The translations under genes were made by a program, and so were the position numbers. This document shows positions 7,474 through 15,166 of a stretch of 15,350 nt of DNA, one piece after another. The notes under the pieces are model-generated. The model was not told the DNA's origin. It searched no databases and was given only the letters and a program-made list of their open reading frames with translations. How positions within the stretch are numbered: the stretch's first letter is position 1; every line of letters starts with the position of its first letter. Source of the DNA: Elusimicrobiota bacterium (GTDB lineage: Bacteria; Elusimicrobiota; Elusimicrobia; Elusimicrobiales; UBA9959); contig DAOWCC010000032.1 in the NCBI GenBank assembly GCA_030639665.1, positions 1 through 15,350 of the forward strand, in the 5' to 3' direction.

Positions 7474-7599
7474 CCCCGTTAGAAATAGCCCTTTCCGGGA
7501 CACACTCTTTTTAAATCTTATTTACCAATTTACGATGTTTTATCATTAAAGCATCATTACTAAAACTTCCAATCATATATTTCTAACGGGGCAAGCCCC
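7474..7599 (-). promoter_or_regulatory. Structured leader of the cyclase gene with SD-sequestering inverted repeat
   Basis: CCCCGTTAGAAATA (7474-7487) and TATTTCTAACGGGG (7578-7591) form a perfect 14-bp inverted repeat 90 bases apart. In the minus-strand transcript the distal GGGG is the only Shine-Dalgarno-like sequence for the cyclase (8 bases before its ATG), and it would be paired in this stem. The opposing CCCC can instead pair locally with GGGG just upstream, forming GGGG-CTTG-CCCC (7588-7599). The two folds are mutually exclusive. A 9-bp hairpin with one G-U pair and a TCAT loop (7534-7555) lies inside the large loop. A TATAAT-like -10 (7621-7626) with no good -35 is the best promoter candidate. 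A repeat or MITE origin is the alternative reading. Confidence 0.45.
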
Positions 7600-7686
7600 A
7601 TTAATAAATACCATAAAGTCATTATATACGCCAATATACTCTAAAGAAACATTTTATATAAATGCGTCGACAATTAAAAGGTGATT

Positions 7687-9744
7687 TCAACTTTCTTTTA
7701 ATTTCAATTCAATCTTAAAAACACTGCCCTTATCCACAAGCGATTTAACACCTATATTTCCACCGTGCATCTCAATGATTTTCTTGGCTATGGCAAGCCC
7801 AAGACCCGAACCTCTGCGGCTATCTTCGTTTCCGGAAACCTGAACATATTTTTCAAAAATCTTATCCAATTTATCTCCGGGAATGCCCCGTCCGGTGTCT
7901 GAAACTGAAATTTCCAAAATATTTTTATTTTTTAAACATAAAAATTCGACCTTGCCTTCACATGGAGTAAACTTAAGAGCGTTTGACAATAAATTTTCAA
8001 TCACCCTTCTTAAAAGATTCTCATCGCCGTCAATAATGGTTTTGTCTATGCTTTTTAAAGACAATTTAAAGTTTATATTCTTTTCATCATAAAGAATTTT
8101 AAACTTCTTCGTTATATCTTTTAAAAATTCTTCAAGTTTTATTTCATTGAAATTGGGATTAAGATTGCCCGCTTCAATGCGCGATATATCCAAAATATTC
8201 TGCAATAATTCAAAAAGATGACTGCTTGAACTCTTTATATTATCGATATACTCCGAATTTTTTTCCGGCTCTTTGGAATTTTCCAAAAGTTTAATATAGC
8301 CTTGCATGGTTAAAAGCGGAACGCGAATATCATGAGCCACCGAATGAAAAAAATCTTCCTTTATTTTCACAATTTCTTGCTCCAGAGTAATATCGCTCAT
8401 TATCATAAACACACCGGGGTTTTTCGTCTTAGACTTTAATTGCTCAATATTTACTCTGTAATATTTTTTTTCCCCGTTCGGCCCTGCGTTTACGGTAATT
8501 ATATCCGACTTTTTTTTCATCTCAATAATATCGCTTATTTTCAAACGCTTAAATTTAGAATCTTGCCGGCTTTTACCCTCACCCTCAATATCCAGAATAT
8601 TTCCGGCGATTTTATTCGCATATAAAGGAACGCCGTTTGAATCGGCAAGAACAACGGCATCCTGCATTAAACTCATCAATAAATCCACTTTGCGCTTTTC
8701 CTCTATTATCTTTTCCACCTGCATATCCTGATACTTGTTGACATCCTGCATCATGGCGTTAAAAGCCTTCATAAGAGAAGAAAATTCCGTAAAATCGGAT
8801 TCTTCCTTAACGGGAATCTTGAAGTTTTTGGCCGAAACCCTTTTGGCTCCTTCCATCAATTCCCCGACCGGATTAATAAGTTTTCTGCTGAAAAAGAGAG
8901 CGGAAAAATAAAAAACCGTGGCTATGGCAAGCAGAAAAAATAAAATAAGCGAAGTTATCAGATTAATGCCGGAAAAAGCTTCCCCTCTCCTGCCTAAAGT
9001 TATAATGGCGGCGTTAAATTCGGGAATTTCGCTAAAAGAGCCTATGTACGCGAATTTATTTGACGGTATATAATCCGAACTTTTCTTTCCGCTTTCAAAC
9101 AGTTTTTTTAATTCACTTGAACCGATAACCGGAATATCATTATTAAAATTAAACAGATTGCCTTCGAAATCGGATATATATATCCTGCCGCTGCCTCCTA
9201 TCCTCTGGTTTGAAAGGCCAAAGAGCATCTCTTTCAAATTTAAAACGCCTATAAAATACCGTCCCGTTTCTTTAATGGGCGATATAATGGCGCATATCGG
9301 CAGATCATATATAATTTCAAAATTTCCTATCGCGTTTTTTTTCAGGTTTTTAGAATTAAGAAAAACGGAATTTTCCGAGAAATCAAGAAAGCCGAATCTT
9401 CTTTTCATTTCGACGGCTGAAGATTTTAAAATTTCTTTGCCGTCAGAGTCCAAAATGCCGGCAAGAAGAAATTGAGGATTGTCATTTAAAAATTTATCCA
9501 GCTTTTTCTTGCCGCCTTTTGGCTGTATTATATTTTTTAAAGAAGTTATATCGGAAAGTTTTTCATCTATATCCTTAAAATCCCTTTTAACCATAACGGA
9601 TGCCATGGCGGATATATTTTCATGAAGCGCGAGTATATTATTTTTTGCTACGGATTGATAATAGAATAAGAAAATAGCGGTCGGAATTATAGGGATGAGA
9701 CCTATACCGAAAACAATTGTTAAAAGGCGATTAAAAAGACTCAT
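7687..9744 (-). CDS. Membrane sensor histidine kinase, Cache-like/HAMP/PAS
   Basis: A 685-residue two-component sensor kinase. Order: membrane helix (about 7-29), extracytoplasmic ligand region (31-255, predicted Cache-like alpha/beta fold with ILDSDGKEILKSS and GRIYISDFEGNL), second helix (about 260-284), HAMP (285-340), PAS (about 354-455, MQDAVVLADSNGVPLYAN), dimerisation/phosphoacceptor helix with His471 (HSVAHDIRVPLLTMQGY), and the ATPase domain: N box ENLLSNALKF (about 583-592), G1 VSDTGRGIP (Asp617), F box KIFEKYVQV, G2 GSGLGLAIAKKI. All catalytic motifs are intact. No response regulator is encoded in the window, so it is an orphan here. The Met start is supported by the immediate membrane helix; the ribosome site is poor (GCAGG only 3 bases away). 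It follows etfA by 51 bases and may be expressed by read-through from it. Confidence 0.94.
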   Translation of the reverse strand: MSLFNRLLTIVFGIGLIPIIPTAIFLFYYQSVAKNNILALHENISAMASVMVKRDFKDIDEKLSDITSLKNIIQPKGGKKKLDKFLNDNPQFLLAGILDSDGKEILKSSAVEMKRRFGFLDFSENSVFLNSKNLKKNAIGNFEIIYDLPICAIISPIKETGRYFIGVLNLKEMLFGLSNQRIGGSGRIYISDFEGNLFNFNNDIPVIGSSELKKLFESGKKSSDYIPSNKFAYIGSFSEIPEFNAAIITLGRRGEAFSGINLITSLILFFLLAIATVFYFSALFFSRKLINPVGELMEGAKRVSAKNFKIPVKEESDFTEFSSLMKAFNAMMQDVNKYQDMQVEKIIEEKRKVDLLMSLMQDAVVLADSNGVPLYANKIAGNILDIEGEGKSRQDSKFKRLKISDIIEMKKKSDIITVNAGPNGEKKYYRVNIEQLKSKTKNPGVFMIMSDITLEQEIVKIKEDFFHSVAHDIRVPLLTMQGYIKLLENSKEPEKNSEYIDNIKSSSSHLFELLQNILDISRIEAGNLNPNFNEIKLEEFLKDITKKFKILYDEKNINFKLSLKSIDKTIIDGDENLLRRVIENLLSNALKFTPCEGKVEFLCLKNKNILEISVSDTGRGIPGDKLDKIFEKYVQVSGNEDSRRGSGLGLAIAKKIIEMHGGNIGVKSLVDKGSVFKIELKLKES

Positions 9745-9756
9745 AGACCTGCTTTT

Positions 9757-9774
9757 GGCGAATAGTAATTCGCC
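9757..9774 (-). repeat. Short palindrome between etfA and the kinase
   Basis: GGCGAAT and ATTCGCC form a perfect 7-bp stem around a 4-base loop. On the minus strand it reads GTAGCGGGCGAATTACTATT and then CGCC, ending 12 bases before the kinase start. It nearly fills the 51-base gap and has no T-run, so it is more likely an intergenic repeat or a partial transcript-attenuating or stabilising hairpin than a terminator. Confidence 0.5.
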
Positions 9775-9795
9775 CGCTACAAACTTTTTCGATTG

Positions 9796-11001
9796 CTATT
9801 TCTTTATTCGTTTTTGGACAGCTTTAACCAATTTGGGCACAATATTGTGAACATCGCCGACAATGCCGTACTTGGCGACATTAAAAATTGGCGCGTTCGG
9901 ATCTTTATTTATGGCGATAATTATATCGGAAGATTTCATGCCGACAATATGCTGAACCGCTCCCGATATGCCGCAAGCCACATAAAGCTTGGGAGACACC
10001 GTGGTTCCGCTTTGTCCAACCTGGCGGGTTTTTTCCTTAAACCCCAAATCAACGGCGGCGCGCGATGCCCCAACCATGCCGTTTAAGGATGAAGCCAATT
10101 CTTCAAGAACCTTAAATTTATTAATATCTTTCATGCCTCTTCCGCCTGAAACTATGACATCGGAATTTTCTATTTTAGCCGAGGCTTTATCATGAACAAT
10201 CTTTCTCTCAATTACTTTGACTCTTTTGATATTTTTATTGATTTTAATATCTTCATTAATCACCACCGCGACTTTATCAATAGGCTCGCTTAATTTCATG
10301 ACATTGGGCCTAACAGTGGCCATTTGCGGACGGGAATTGGGGCTTAAAATATCCGCCATTATATTTCCGCCGAAAGCGGGCCTTGATTGAAGAAGAAGCC
10401 CGTCTTTTATTGACAAGGCCGTGCAATCGGCCGTAAGCCCCACATAAATCGCCGTGGCGACTCTGGGCGCCAAATCTCTGCCCATTATGGTGGCGGGATA
10501 AAGACAAACACTGGGTTTATGTCTGTTTATCAAAGCGACTATTACCGTTGAAAAAACATCGGTATTATACTCGACAAGCTCTGAATTTTCCACCAAATAA
10601 ACTTTATCGGCGCCATAGGCTCCGATTTCTTTTTCATAACCGGGATTTTTATCGGTTAAAACAACAGCGCATAACTCTTCACCCAAAGTATCGGCAAGCT
10701 TTCTTCCCTCGGACAAAAGCTCGCGGCCCACTTTTCTTATGAGCTTGGCGGGTTTTCCTTTAGTATGAGCGTCTTCCAATTCAATAAAAACCCATACGCC
10801 TTTATGAGCGGAAAAATCTTTATGTATCGGATCTTCCCTTTCTATGGTTATCGCGTCGACGGGACAAACCTGAACGCAAGCTCCGCAAAAAGTGCAAGCT
10901 TCGTTCATCACGGCCTTTTTATCAATCATTTGAACGGCCGCGAAAGGACATACGGGAACACATTTACCGCAACCTATGCATTTATTAGAAACTGTAATCA
11001 T
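9796..11001 (-). CDS. etfA: Electron transfer flavoprotein alpha subunit with N-terminal ferredoxin domain
   Basis: The 401-residue FAD-binding alpha subunit of an electron transfer flavoprotein. Residues 1-56 are a 2[4Fe-4S] ferredoxin domain with both full cluster motifs (Cys 8, 11, 14, 18 in CIGCGKCVPVCP and Cys 36, 39, 42, 46 in CTFCGACVQVCP). After it come the ordinary N-domain and the C-terminal FAD domain with VSGGRGM, GASRAAVD, QVGQSGTTVSPKLYVACG and SGAVQHIVGM, then INKDPNAPIF and YGIVGDV. The ferredoxin extension is known in Etf complexes of anaerobes, for example CarE of the Acetobacterium woodii caffeyl-CoA reductase and the Etf of its lactate dehydrogenase, which couple to ferredoxin by flavin-based electron bifurcation or confurcation. 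Its start overlaps the etfB stop by ATGA, so the two subunits are translationally coupled. The physiological direction and partner acceptor are inferred. Confidence 0.95.
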   Translation of the reverse strand: MITVSNKCIGCGKCVPVCPFAAVQMIDKKAVMNEACTFCGACVQVCPVDAITIEREDPIHKDFSAHKGVWVFIELEDAHTKGKPAKLIRKVGRELLSEGRKLADTLGEELCAVVLTDKNPGYEKEIGAYGADKVYLVENSELVEYNTDVFSTVIVALINRHKPSVCLYPATIMGRDLAPRVATAIYVGLTADCTALSIKDGLLLQSRPAFGGNIMADILSPNSRPQMATVRPNVMKLSEPIDKVAVVINEDIKINKNIKRVKVIERKIVHDKASAKIENSDVIVSGGRGMKDINKFKVLEELASSLNGMVGASRAAVDLGFKEKTRQVGQSGTTVSPKLYVACGISGAVQHIVGMKSSDIIIAINKDPNAPIFNVAKYGIVGDVHNIVPKLVKAVQKRIKK

Positions 11002-11789
11002 ATCTTTAGAAAATTCTCCTTTTCAAAAATATCAACTATCTTCTCCACCGCTTCATTGACTCCGCCCGAAATCATTTCAGCTTTTTCTCTTGCCGGAGGC
11101 GGATATATTCTATCAACCTGAGTGGGAGAACCTTTAAGGCCGATATACTGCTCTTCGGCGCCGATATCATCCATGGACCATTGATGATAAGGCTTATCAA
11201 GCGAATTATGAATATCCAAAAATGCCGGATATCTCGGCTCAAAATCTTTTTCCATAATCATTGTAAATAAAGCGGGAGATTGCGCCTCAATTATTTCATA
11301 GCCCCCGTCAATAAGTTTTCTGACAATTATTTTCTTTCCGTCAATTTTAATATCTTCGCAAAAAGTAACTTGCGGCATCGCGAGATGCTGAGCTATGCCG
11401 GGGCCGACTTGAGCGGTGTCTCCGTCAATAGCCTGCATACCGCAAAGAATAATATCTATTTTGCCGATTTTTCTTATCGCTTTGCTTATGATATAAGAAG
11501 TGGCCCATGTATCGGAACCGGCGAAAGCCCTATCGGATAAAAGAACGCCGTCGTCGGCGCCAAGGGCAAGACCCATTTGCACTACAGCTTTGGCCTGAGG
11601 AGGGCCCATTGAAATTACTGTAAGTTTGCAATTATGAGCCTTTTTAAGCTCTATCGCTTTTTGAAGAGCGAAATGATCATAAGGATTTAAAATGCTCGGC
11701 ACTCCGGCTCTTATAAGAGTTCCTGTCTCCATATCTATTTTAATTTCGGTACTATCGGGAACTTGTTTTACACACACGGCTATATGCAT
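10998..11789 (-). CDS. etfB: Electron transfer flavoprotein beta subunit
   Basis: The 263-residue beta subunit that binds FAD/AMP or NADH at the EtfA interface. Family motifs: CVKQVPDSTEIKID at the start, GTLIRAGVPSILNPYDHFAL, VISMGPPQA, ALGADDGVLLSDRAFAGSDT, CGMQAIDGDTAQVGPGIAQ and the C-terminal YPPPAREKAEMISGG. The combination GVPSILNP plus ILCGMQAIDGDTAQVGP is what the bifurcating type of EtfB shows in anaerobes, in contrast to the mitochondrial type, whose loop differs; assignment to the bifurcating group is therefore likely but rests on motif reading. The ATG at 11789 has GGAG 5 bases upstream. It lies between the acyl-CoA dehydrogenase (100-base gap filled largely by a degenerate repeat) and etfA (4-base overlap), forming a single electron-transfer operon. 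Confidence 0.95.
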   Translation of the reverse strand: MHIAVCVKQVPDSTEIKIDMETGTLIRAGVPSILNPYDHFALQKAIELKKAHNCKLTVISMGPPQAKAVVQMGLALGADDGVLLSDRAFAGSDTWATSYIISKAIRKIGKIDIILCGMQAIDGDTAQVGPGIAQHLAMPQVTFCEDIKIDGKKIIVRKLIDGGYEIIEAQSPALFTMIMEKDFEPRYPAFLDIHNSLDKPYHQWSMDDIGAEEQYIGLKGSPTQVDRIYPPPAREKAEMISGGVNEAVEKIVDIFEKENFLKI

Positions 11790-11826
11790 ATTATCTCCTA
11801 GAAAATCGCAAAACCCGCTAAAATAA

Positions 11827-11889
11827 CTAATCGCAGATTACGCAAAATCTTTGCGCCCTTTGCATTCTTTTTTGCGCTCTTCGCGCGCT
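11827..11889 (-). repeat. Degenerate ~9-bp tandem repeat downstream of the acyl-CoA dehydrogenase
   Basis: Immediately after the stop codon, the minus strand shows repeated short phrases on a roughly 9-base step, including TGCAAAGGG, CGCAAAGAT, TGCGTAATC and TGCGATTAG. The vocabulary (GCG, GCAAAG) already starts in the last coding codons AAAGCGAAATAA. It fills most of the 100-base gap to etfB. No stem or T-run. Function unknown. Confidence 0.5.
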
Positions 11890-13530
11890 TTATTTCGCTT
11901 TAAAAGTATCTTTCAACTTTGAAGCTATTAAATCCATATCGCTTATAAGCCCTTTCTGCAAGGCCTGTATCTTGTCGGTATTTACAGATTCCGCCAAATT
12001 GGTATCTTTTTCAGCGGCGCCGAGAACCAAAGCCACTCCTTCCACCGCTATGCGAAGAGCGGCCTTTTTGGCATAAACCCGGCTCATCGCCTGCCAAACA
12101 TTTCTGTCAAATTTAATGGTTTCAGTATATCTATCGGCCGCGGACCGTCTGGCAAATATGAACGCGAGTTCAGCAAAAGATATAAGTTTTCCAAGCTTAA
12201 ATGTGAGATATTGATGGCGGGTAAGTCTTTGATTCCGGGATTCTTCCATTATAGCCGCCAAAGCCCTGAGAGCCAAGGCCGCCGAATCCGCTCCAACCTC
12301 GGGCGTTTGTAAATGAAGAGAATCCATTTCATCGGCCATAGTAATATAATGCTGCCCTCTGGTTTTCAAATGCTCCTGCCAACACCCTCTGAAAATTGTC
12401 ATTTCCATCACTTCATTGGTGCCTTCATATATACAGGCTATTTTAACATCTCTTTTAATTTTCTCGACCGAAAAATCTTTTGTATAACCATAACCGCCAA
12501 GCGCTTGTATGGCGTCTTCCGCTGTTTCATTGCCGCTTTCGGTAGCCGCATATTTCGCTATCGCTCCCTCGGTTTGAAGACCTTTTTCTCCGCTATCAAG
12601 CCTTTCGGAAATTTCTTCAATATACGCTCTTGCCGCCTCAAGATCCACGGCATGGGGAACTATCAATTTATGAGTGTAACCCTGCTTATCTGAAAGCGGG
12701 CCTCCTCCCTGAATTCTTTGCTGACTATATCTTATGGCAACCTCAAGAGCTTCCCAGCCACAACCAAGGCCAAAAGCCGCGACCATTACTCTGGTATAGC
12801 CAAAGACCGCCTGCGCTTGCAATAAACCGTGGCCTTCAACCTCGCCGATTAAAGTTTCTTTGGGAATAAAGGCGTCATCAAAAGATAAGCCGGCAGTGTT
12901 GCTGAGTCTTATGCCGTGTTTATCCTCATGTTTATTGGGAGAGAAACCTTCAGTTCCCTTCTCAACCATAAACCACGACGGGCCGCCGGGCGCCGTCGCT
13001 AGAACGGAATAAACATCGGCCACGCCGCCGTTTGAAATCCATTGTTTATTGCCGGTTAATTTGTAACCGATAAGCTCGCCGTTTTTTAAAACATGTTCGG
13101 CTCTTGTTCTTAAATTCACCAAATCACTTCCGGCATCGGCTTCGGTGGCCGCATAAGCCACAAGAAGATTTTCTTTGGCGATTCTGGTCATCCACTTTTC
13201 TTTCTGATCATCGGTGCCGCCGACGCTGAGAGGGTCGGTTCCAAGAAATGTGGCGAACACGCCCGTTGCTATTCCAAGATCTATTTTCGCCAATACTTCG
13301 CAAATTCTGTAAACATCAAAGGTTCCGCCGCTTATCCCGCCGTATTCCTTGGGAATAAGTAAAAGATGAACCCCCAATATCGACTGGTCATACATTTGTT
13401 TTAAAATTTCAGTAGGAAACTCATTCTTATCATCCATCTCTTTTAAAAATTCGTGAGTAAGATTTTTTTTCGCGTAATTACGCAAACTGTCCAGCATAAG
13501 TTCTCTTGATAAAGTATCCATACTCGCCAT
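11890..13530 (-). CDS. Acyl-CoA dehydrogenase, long form with C-terminal extension
   Basis: A 546-residue FAD enzyme that oxidises acyl-CoA to 2-enoyl-CoA, or runs in reverse as an enoyl-CoA reductase. The ordinary fold occupies about 1-385: the flavin/substrate motif AYAATEADAGSD (125-136), the beta domain with LTGNKQWISNGGVADVY, the helical motif QALGGYGYTKDF (342-353), and catalytic Glu369 in CIYEGTNE. About 160 extra residues follow, a helical extension like that of very-long-chain (VLCAD/ACAD9-type) enzymes; short-chain butyryl-CoA dehydrogenases stop near 380. Chain length preference cannot be read directly. The ATG at 13530 has AAGGGG 7 bases upstream. The gene is followed by etfB and etfA, its expected electron partners, so the enzyme probably exchanges electrons with this ferredoxin-type Etf. 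Substrate could be a fatty, branched or aromatic acyl-CoA. Confidence 0.92.
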   Translation of the reverse strand: MASMDTLSRELMLDSLRNYAKKNLTHEFLKEMDDKNEFPTEILKQMYDQSILGVHLLLIPKEYGGISGGTFDVYRICEVLAKIDLGIATGVFATFLGTDPLSVGGTDDQKEKWMTRIAKENLLVAYAATEADAGSDLVNLRTRAEHVLKNGELIGYKLTGNKQWISNGGVADVYSVLATAPGGPSWFMVEKGTEGFSPNKHEDKHGIRLSNTAGLSFDDAFIPKETLIGEVEGHGLLQAQAVFGYTRVMVAAFGLGCGWEALEVAIRYSQQRIQGGGPLSDKQGYTHKLIVPHAVDLEAARAYIEEISERLDSGEKGLQTEGAIAKYAATESGNETAEDAIQALGGYGYTKDFSVEKIKRDVKIACIYEGTNEVMEMTIFRGCWQEHLKTRGQHYITMADEMDSLHLQTPEVGADSAALALRALAAIMEESRNQRLTRHQYLTFKLGKLISFAELAFIFARRSAADRYTETIKFDRNVWQAMSRVYAKKAALRIAVEGVALVLGAAEKDTNLAESVNTDKIQALQKGLISDMDLIASKLKDTFKAK

Positions 13531-13596
13531 CGCATAACCCCTTAATGTGTTTCGAAAATGTACTTCTTTTTTATAAAAACCAAAAACCTAACAACA

Positions 13597-13633
13597 GATA
13601 GAGGTCGAGAATAAAATATTCTCAACCTCTGTC
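13597..13633 (-). terminator. Long hairpin downstream of ftcD, probable terminator
   Basis: A 17-bp stem (13597-13613 with 13617-13633) closes a 3-base loop, 9 bases after the ftcD stop. In minus-strand RNA one internal mismatch becomes a G-U pair (T opposite G) and the stem is nearly continuous. The T-rich tract (TGTTGTTAGGTTTTTGG) starts 3' of it but without an immediate T-run, so termination may be partial. It separates ftcD from the acyl-CoA dehydrogenase operon. Confidence 0.6.
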
Positions 13634-13642
13634 AATATGTCC

Positions 13643-15130
13643 TTAAACTTTTTCAGTCTGAAGCGCGGCAAGACAATCTTCTATCTCTTTCTTAAGATTA
13701 TTGCCGTATTCCTCGTCCTTAATCGACGAAATGTTTATGATAACATTCTCAGCGGCGCATTTCACGCCCGCGTCCAAAAGATATTGCGCGCTTTTTTTAT
13801 CGGAACCAACAGAAGGAGATATGGAATCCGTAGCTCTGAGAAGCCTTAAAGCTTCAACCGCGTATTTAGCCGTTTTCAAAGGAACATCCGCCGCGTATTT
13901 GATGGCTTTCTGCATTTCGGTTTTTCTCTCTTCAGAGTCCTTAGGCAATTTTCTGGCCGCCATAAAAGAATCAAAAGCCGCAGAATCTTCAGTTATGCAA
14001 TTCTGAAGCTCGCTTCTGAGAAAACTCAATCTTGATTTTGCCTCGATCAAACCGGGTTTCTTGCTTTCATCAAGCTTCTTGCTCATCAGCGTAACGCCTA
14101 TGGCCATCTGCCCCAAAGCGCAACCCATGGCTCCTGAAATGGCAGCCGCGCTGCCGCCGCCGGGAGTGGGATTGGTATTGGCGAAAGCGTCAATGGCTAT
14201 ATTCGCTCCAACCTGCCAGGAACTCATAAGGCTTAAAAGCCTGTTTTCAAGTATCTGAGTTTCAGGATCAAAACTATCGATTTTCAAAGACTCCATGGCA
14301 TACTTGGTAATGGCATCCTGAGAAGAAAGACCGATAAGTTCCGTATCGGTTATTTCTATATTTTCGGATTTAATTTCTTTGGCTATTTCATCCACGACTG
14401 TTTTAATGGAAGTCGTATTATAATCGGTAAGCACGGTTGAAATCTGAACCTGATTCTTGGATTCAAGCTCAATTGCCGCGCCGCGCAAAGCGGGCAAGCC
14501 GCCTCCGGAAGTTCTTATTTTTTTGGCCAAGGCTTTGCTAAACACCATGTCGGTCGTATTCAAATTTACATTGAAATTTATAATCTGCTGGCGCGCTCCG
14601 ACTCCGGTAGCACCGGCTGTAGGATGCATTTTGTTAGGCCCGAAATCAGGAACTCTTTCCGGATCTGTTCCGATAACTTCCTTCATTCCTTCAAACTGTC
14701 CTTTACGAACTTTGGCAAGATTTTTTCTTAAAGGAACCTGCGCCGCGCAATCATAAAGATAAGCGGGAACATTAAGCTCTTCACCGACTCTCTTGGCAAG
14801 CTGTTTGGCAAGCTCTATGCATTCTTCAATGGTGGAACCCATGATTGGAATGAAAGGCGCCACATCCATAGCGCCCATTCTGGGATGTTCGCCTTTGTGA
14901 GTATTCAAATCAATAAGCTCAACGGCTTTTTCGATGGATTTAAACATAGCCTCAACCGCCGTATCCACGGGAGCGATGAAAGAAAGCACCGTTCTATGAT
15001 GATCCGAGTCTTTCTCAATATCAAGTATTATCACGCCGGGAACTTTTCTCGCGGCGTCAACTATCTGTTTAATTTTAGCTTCATCTCTTCCTTCACTAAA
15101 ATTAGGCACACATTCAACAAATTTAAGCAT
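13643..15130 (-). CDS. ftcD: Bifunctional glutamate formimidoyltransferase / formimidoyl-THF cyclodeaminase
   Basis: The final enzyme of histidine breakdown here: it moves the formimino group from N-formimino-L-glutamate to tetrahydrofolate, releasing glutamate, then deaminates the product to 5,10-methenyl-THF and ammonia. Both domains are present in 495 residues. The transferase (1 to about 295) starts with FVECVPNFSEGRD and has the catalytic His82 in THKGEHPRMGAMDVAPF, at the same number as in the mammalian enzyme. The cyclodeaminase (about 298-495) carries NPTPGGGSAAAISGAMG (320-336) and the four-helix pattern of the FTCD C-domain. This fused architecture is shared by animals and several bacterial groups. 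The ATG at 15130 follows GGAGGG with 3-5 base spacing, a strong site. It has its own hairpin terminator and stands about 10 kb from hutH and hutU; the IS end begins about 80 bases upstream. Confidence 0.96.
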   Translation of the reverse strand: MLKFVECVPNFSEGRDEAKIKQIVDAARKVPGVIILDIEKDSDHHRTVLSFIAPVDTAVEAMFKSIEKAVELIDLNTHKGEHPRMGAMDVAPFIPIMGSTIEECIELAKQLAKRVGEELNVPAYLYDCAAQVPLRKNLAKVRKGQFEGMKEVIGTDPERVPDFGPNKMHPTAGATGVGARQQIINFNVNLNTTDMVFSKALAKKIRTSGGGLPALRGAAIELESKNQVQISTVLTDYNTTSIKTVVDEIAKEIKSENIEITDTELIGLSSQDAITKYAMESLKIDSFDPETQILENRLLSLMSSWQVGANIAIDAFANTNPTPGGGSAAAISGAMGCALGQMAIGVTLMSKKLDESKKPGLIEAKSRLSFLRSELQNCITEDSAAFDSFMAARKLPKDSEERKTEMQKAIKYAADVPLKTAKYAVEALRLLRATDSISPSVGSDKKSAQYLLDAGVKCAAENVIINISSIKDEEYGNNLKKEIEDCLAALQTEKV

Positions 15131-15166
15131 AAACCCTCCGTTTCTGGCACTATCAAATTTTTAATT

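Noticed and set aside
7513..7580. A 21-codon minus-strand frame (starting MIGSFSNDAL) inside the cyclase leader.
   Set aside because: There is no convincing ribosome site, and its sequence is better explained by the hairpin at 7534-7555.
12313..12693. A 126-codon plus-strand open frame.
   Set aside because: It lies entirely antisense to the acyl-CoA dehydrogenase, has no family motifs and is explained by codon usage of the real gene.
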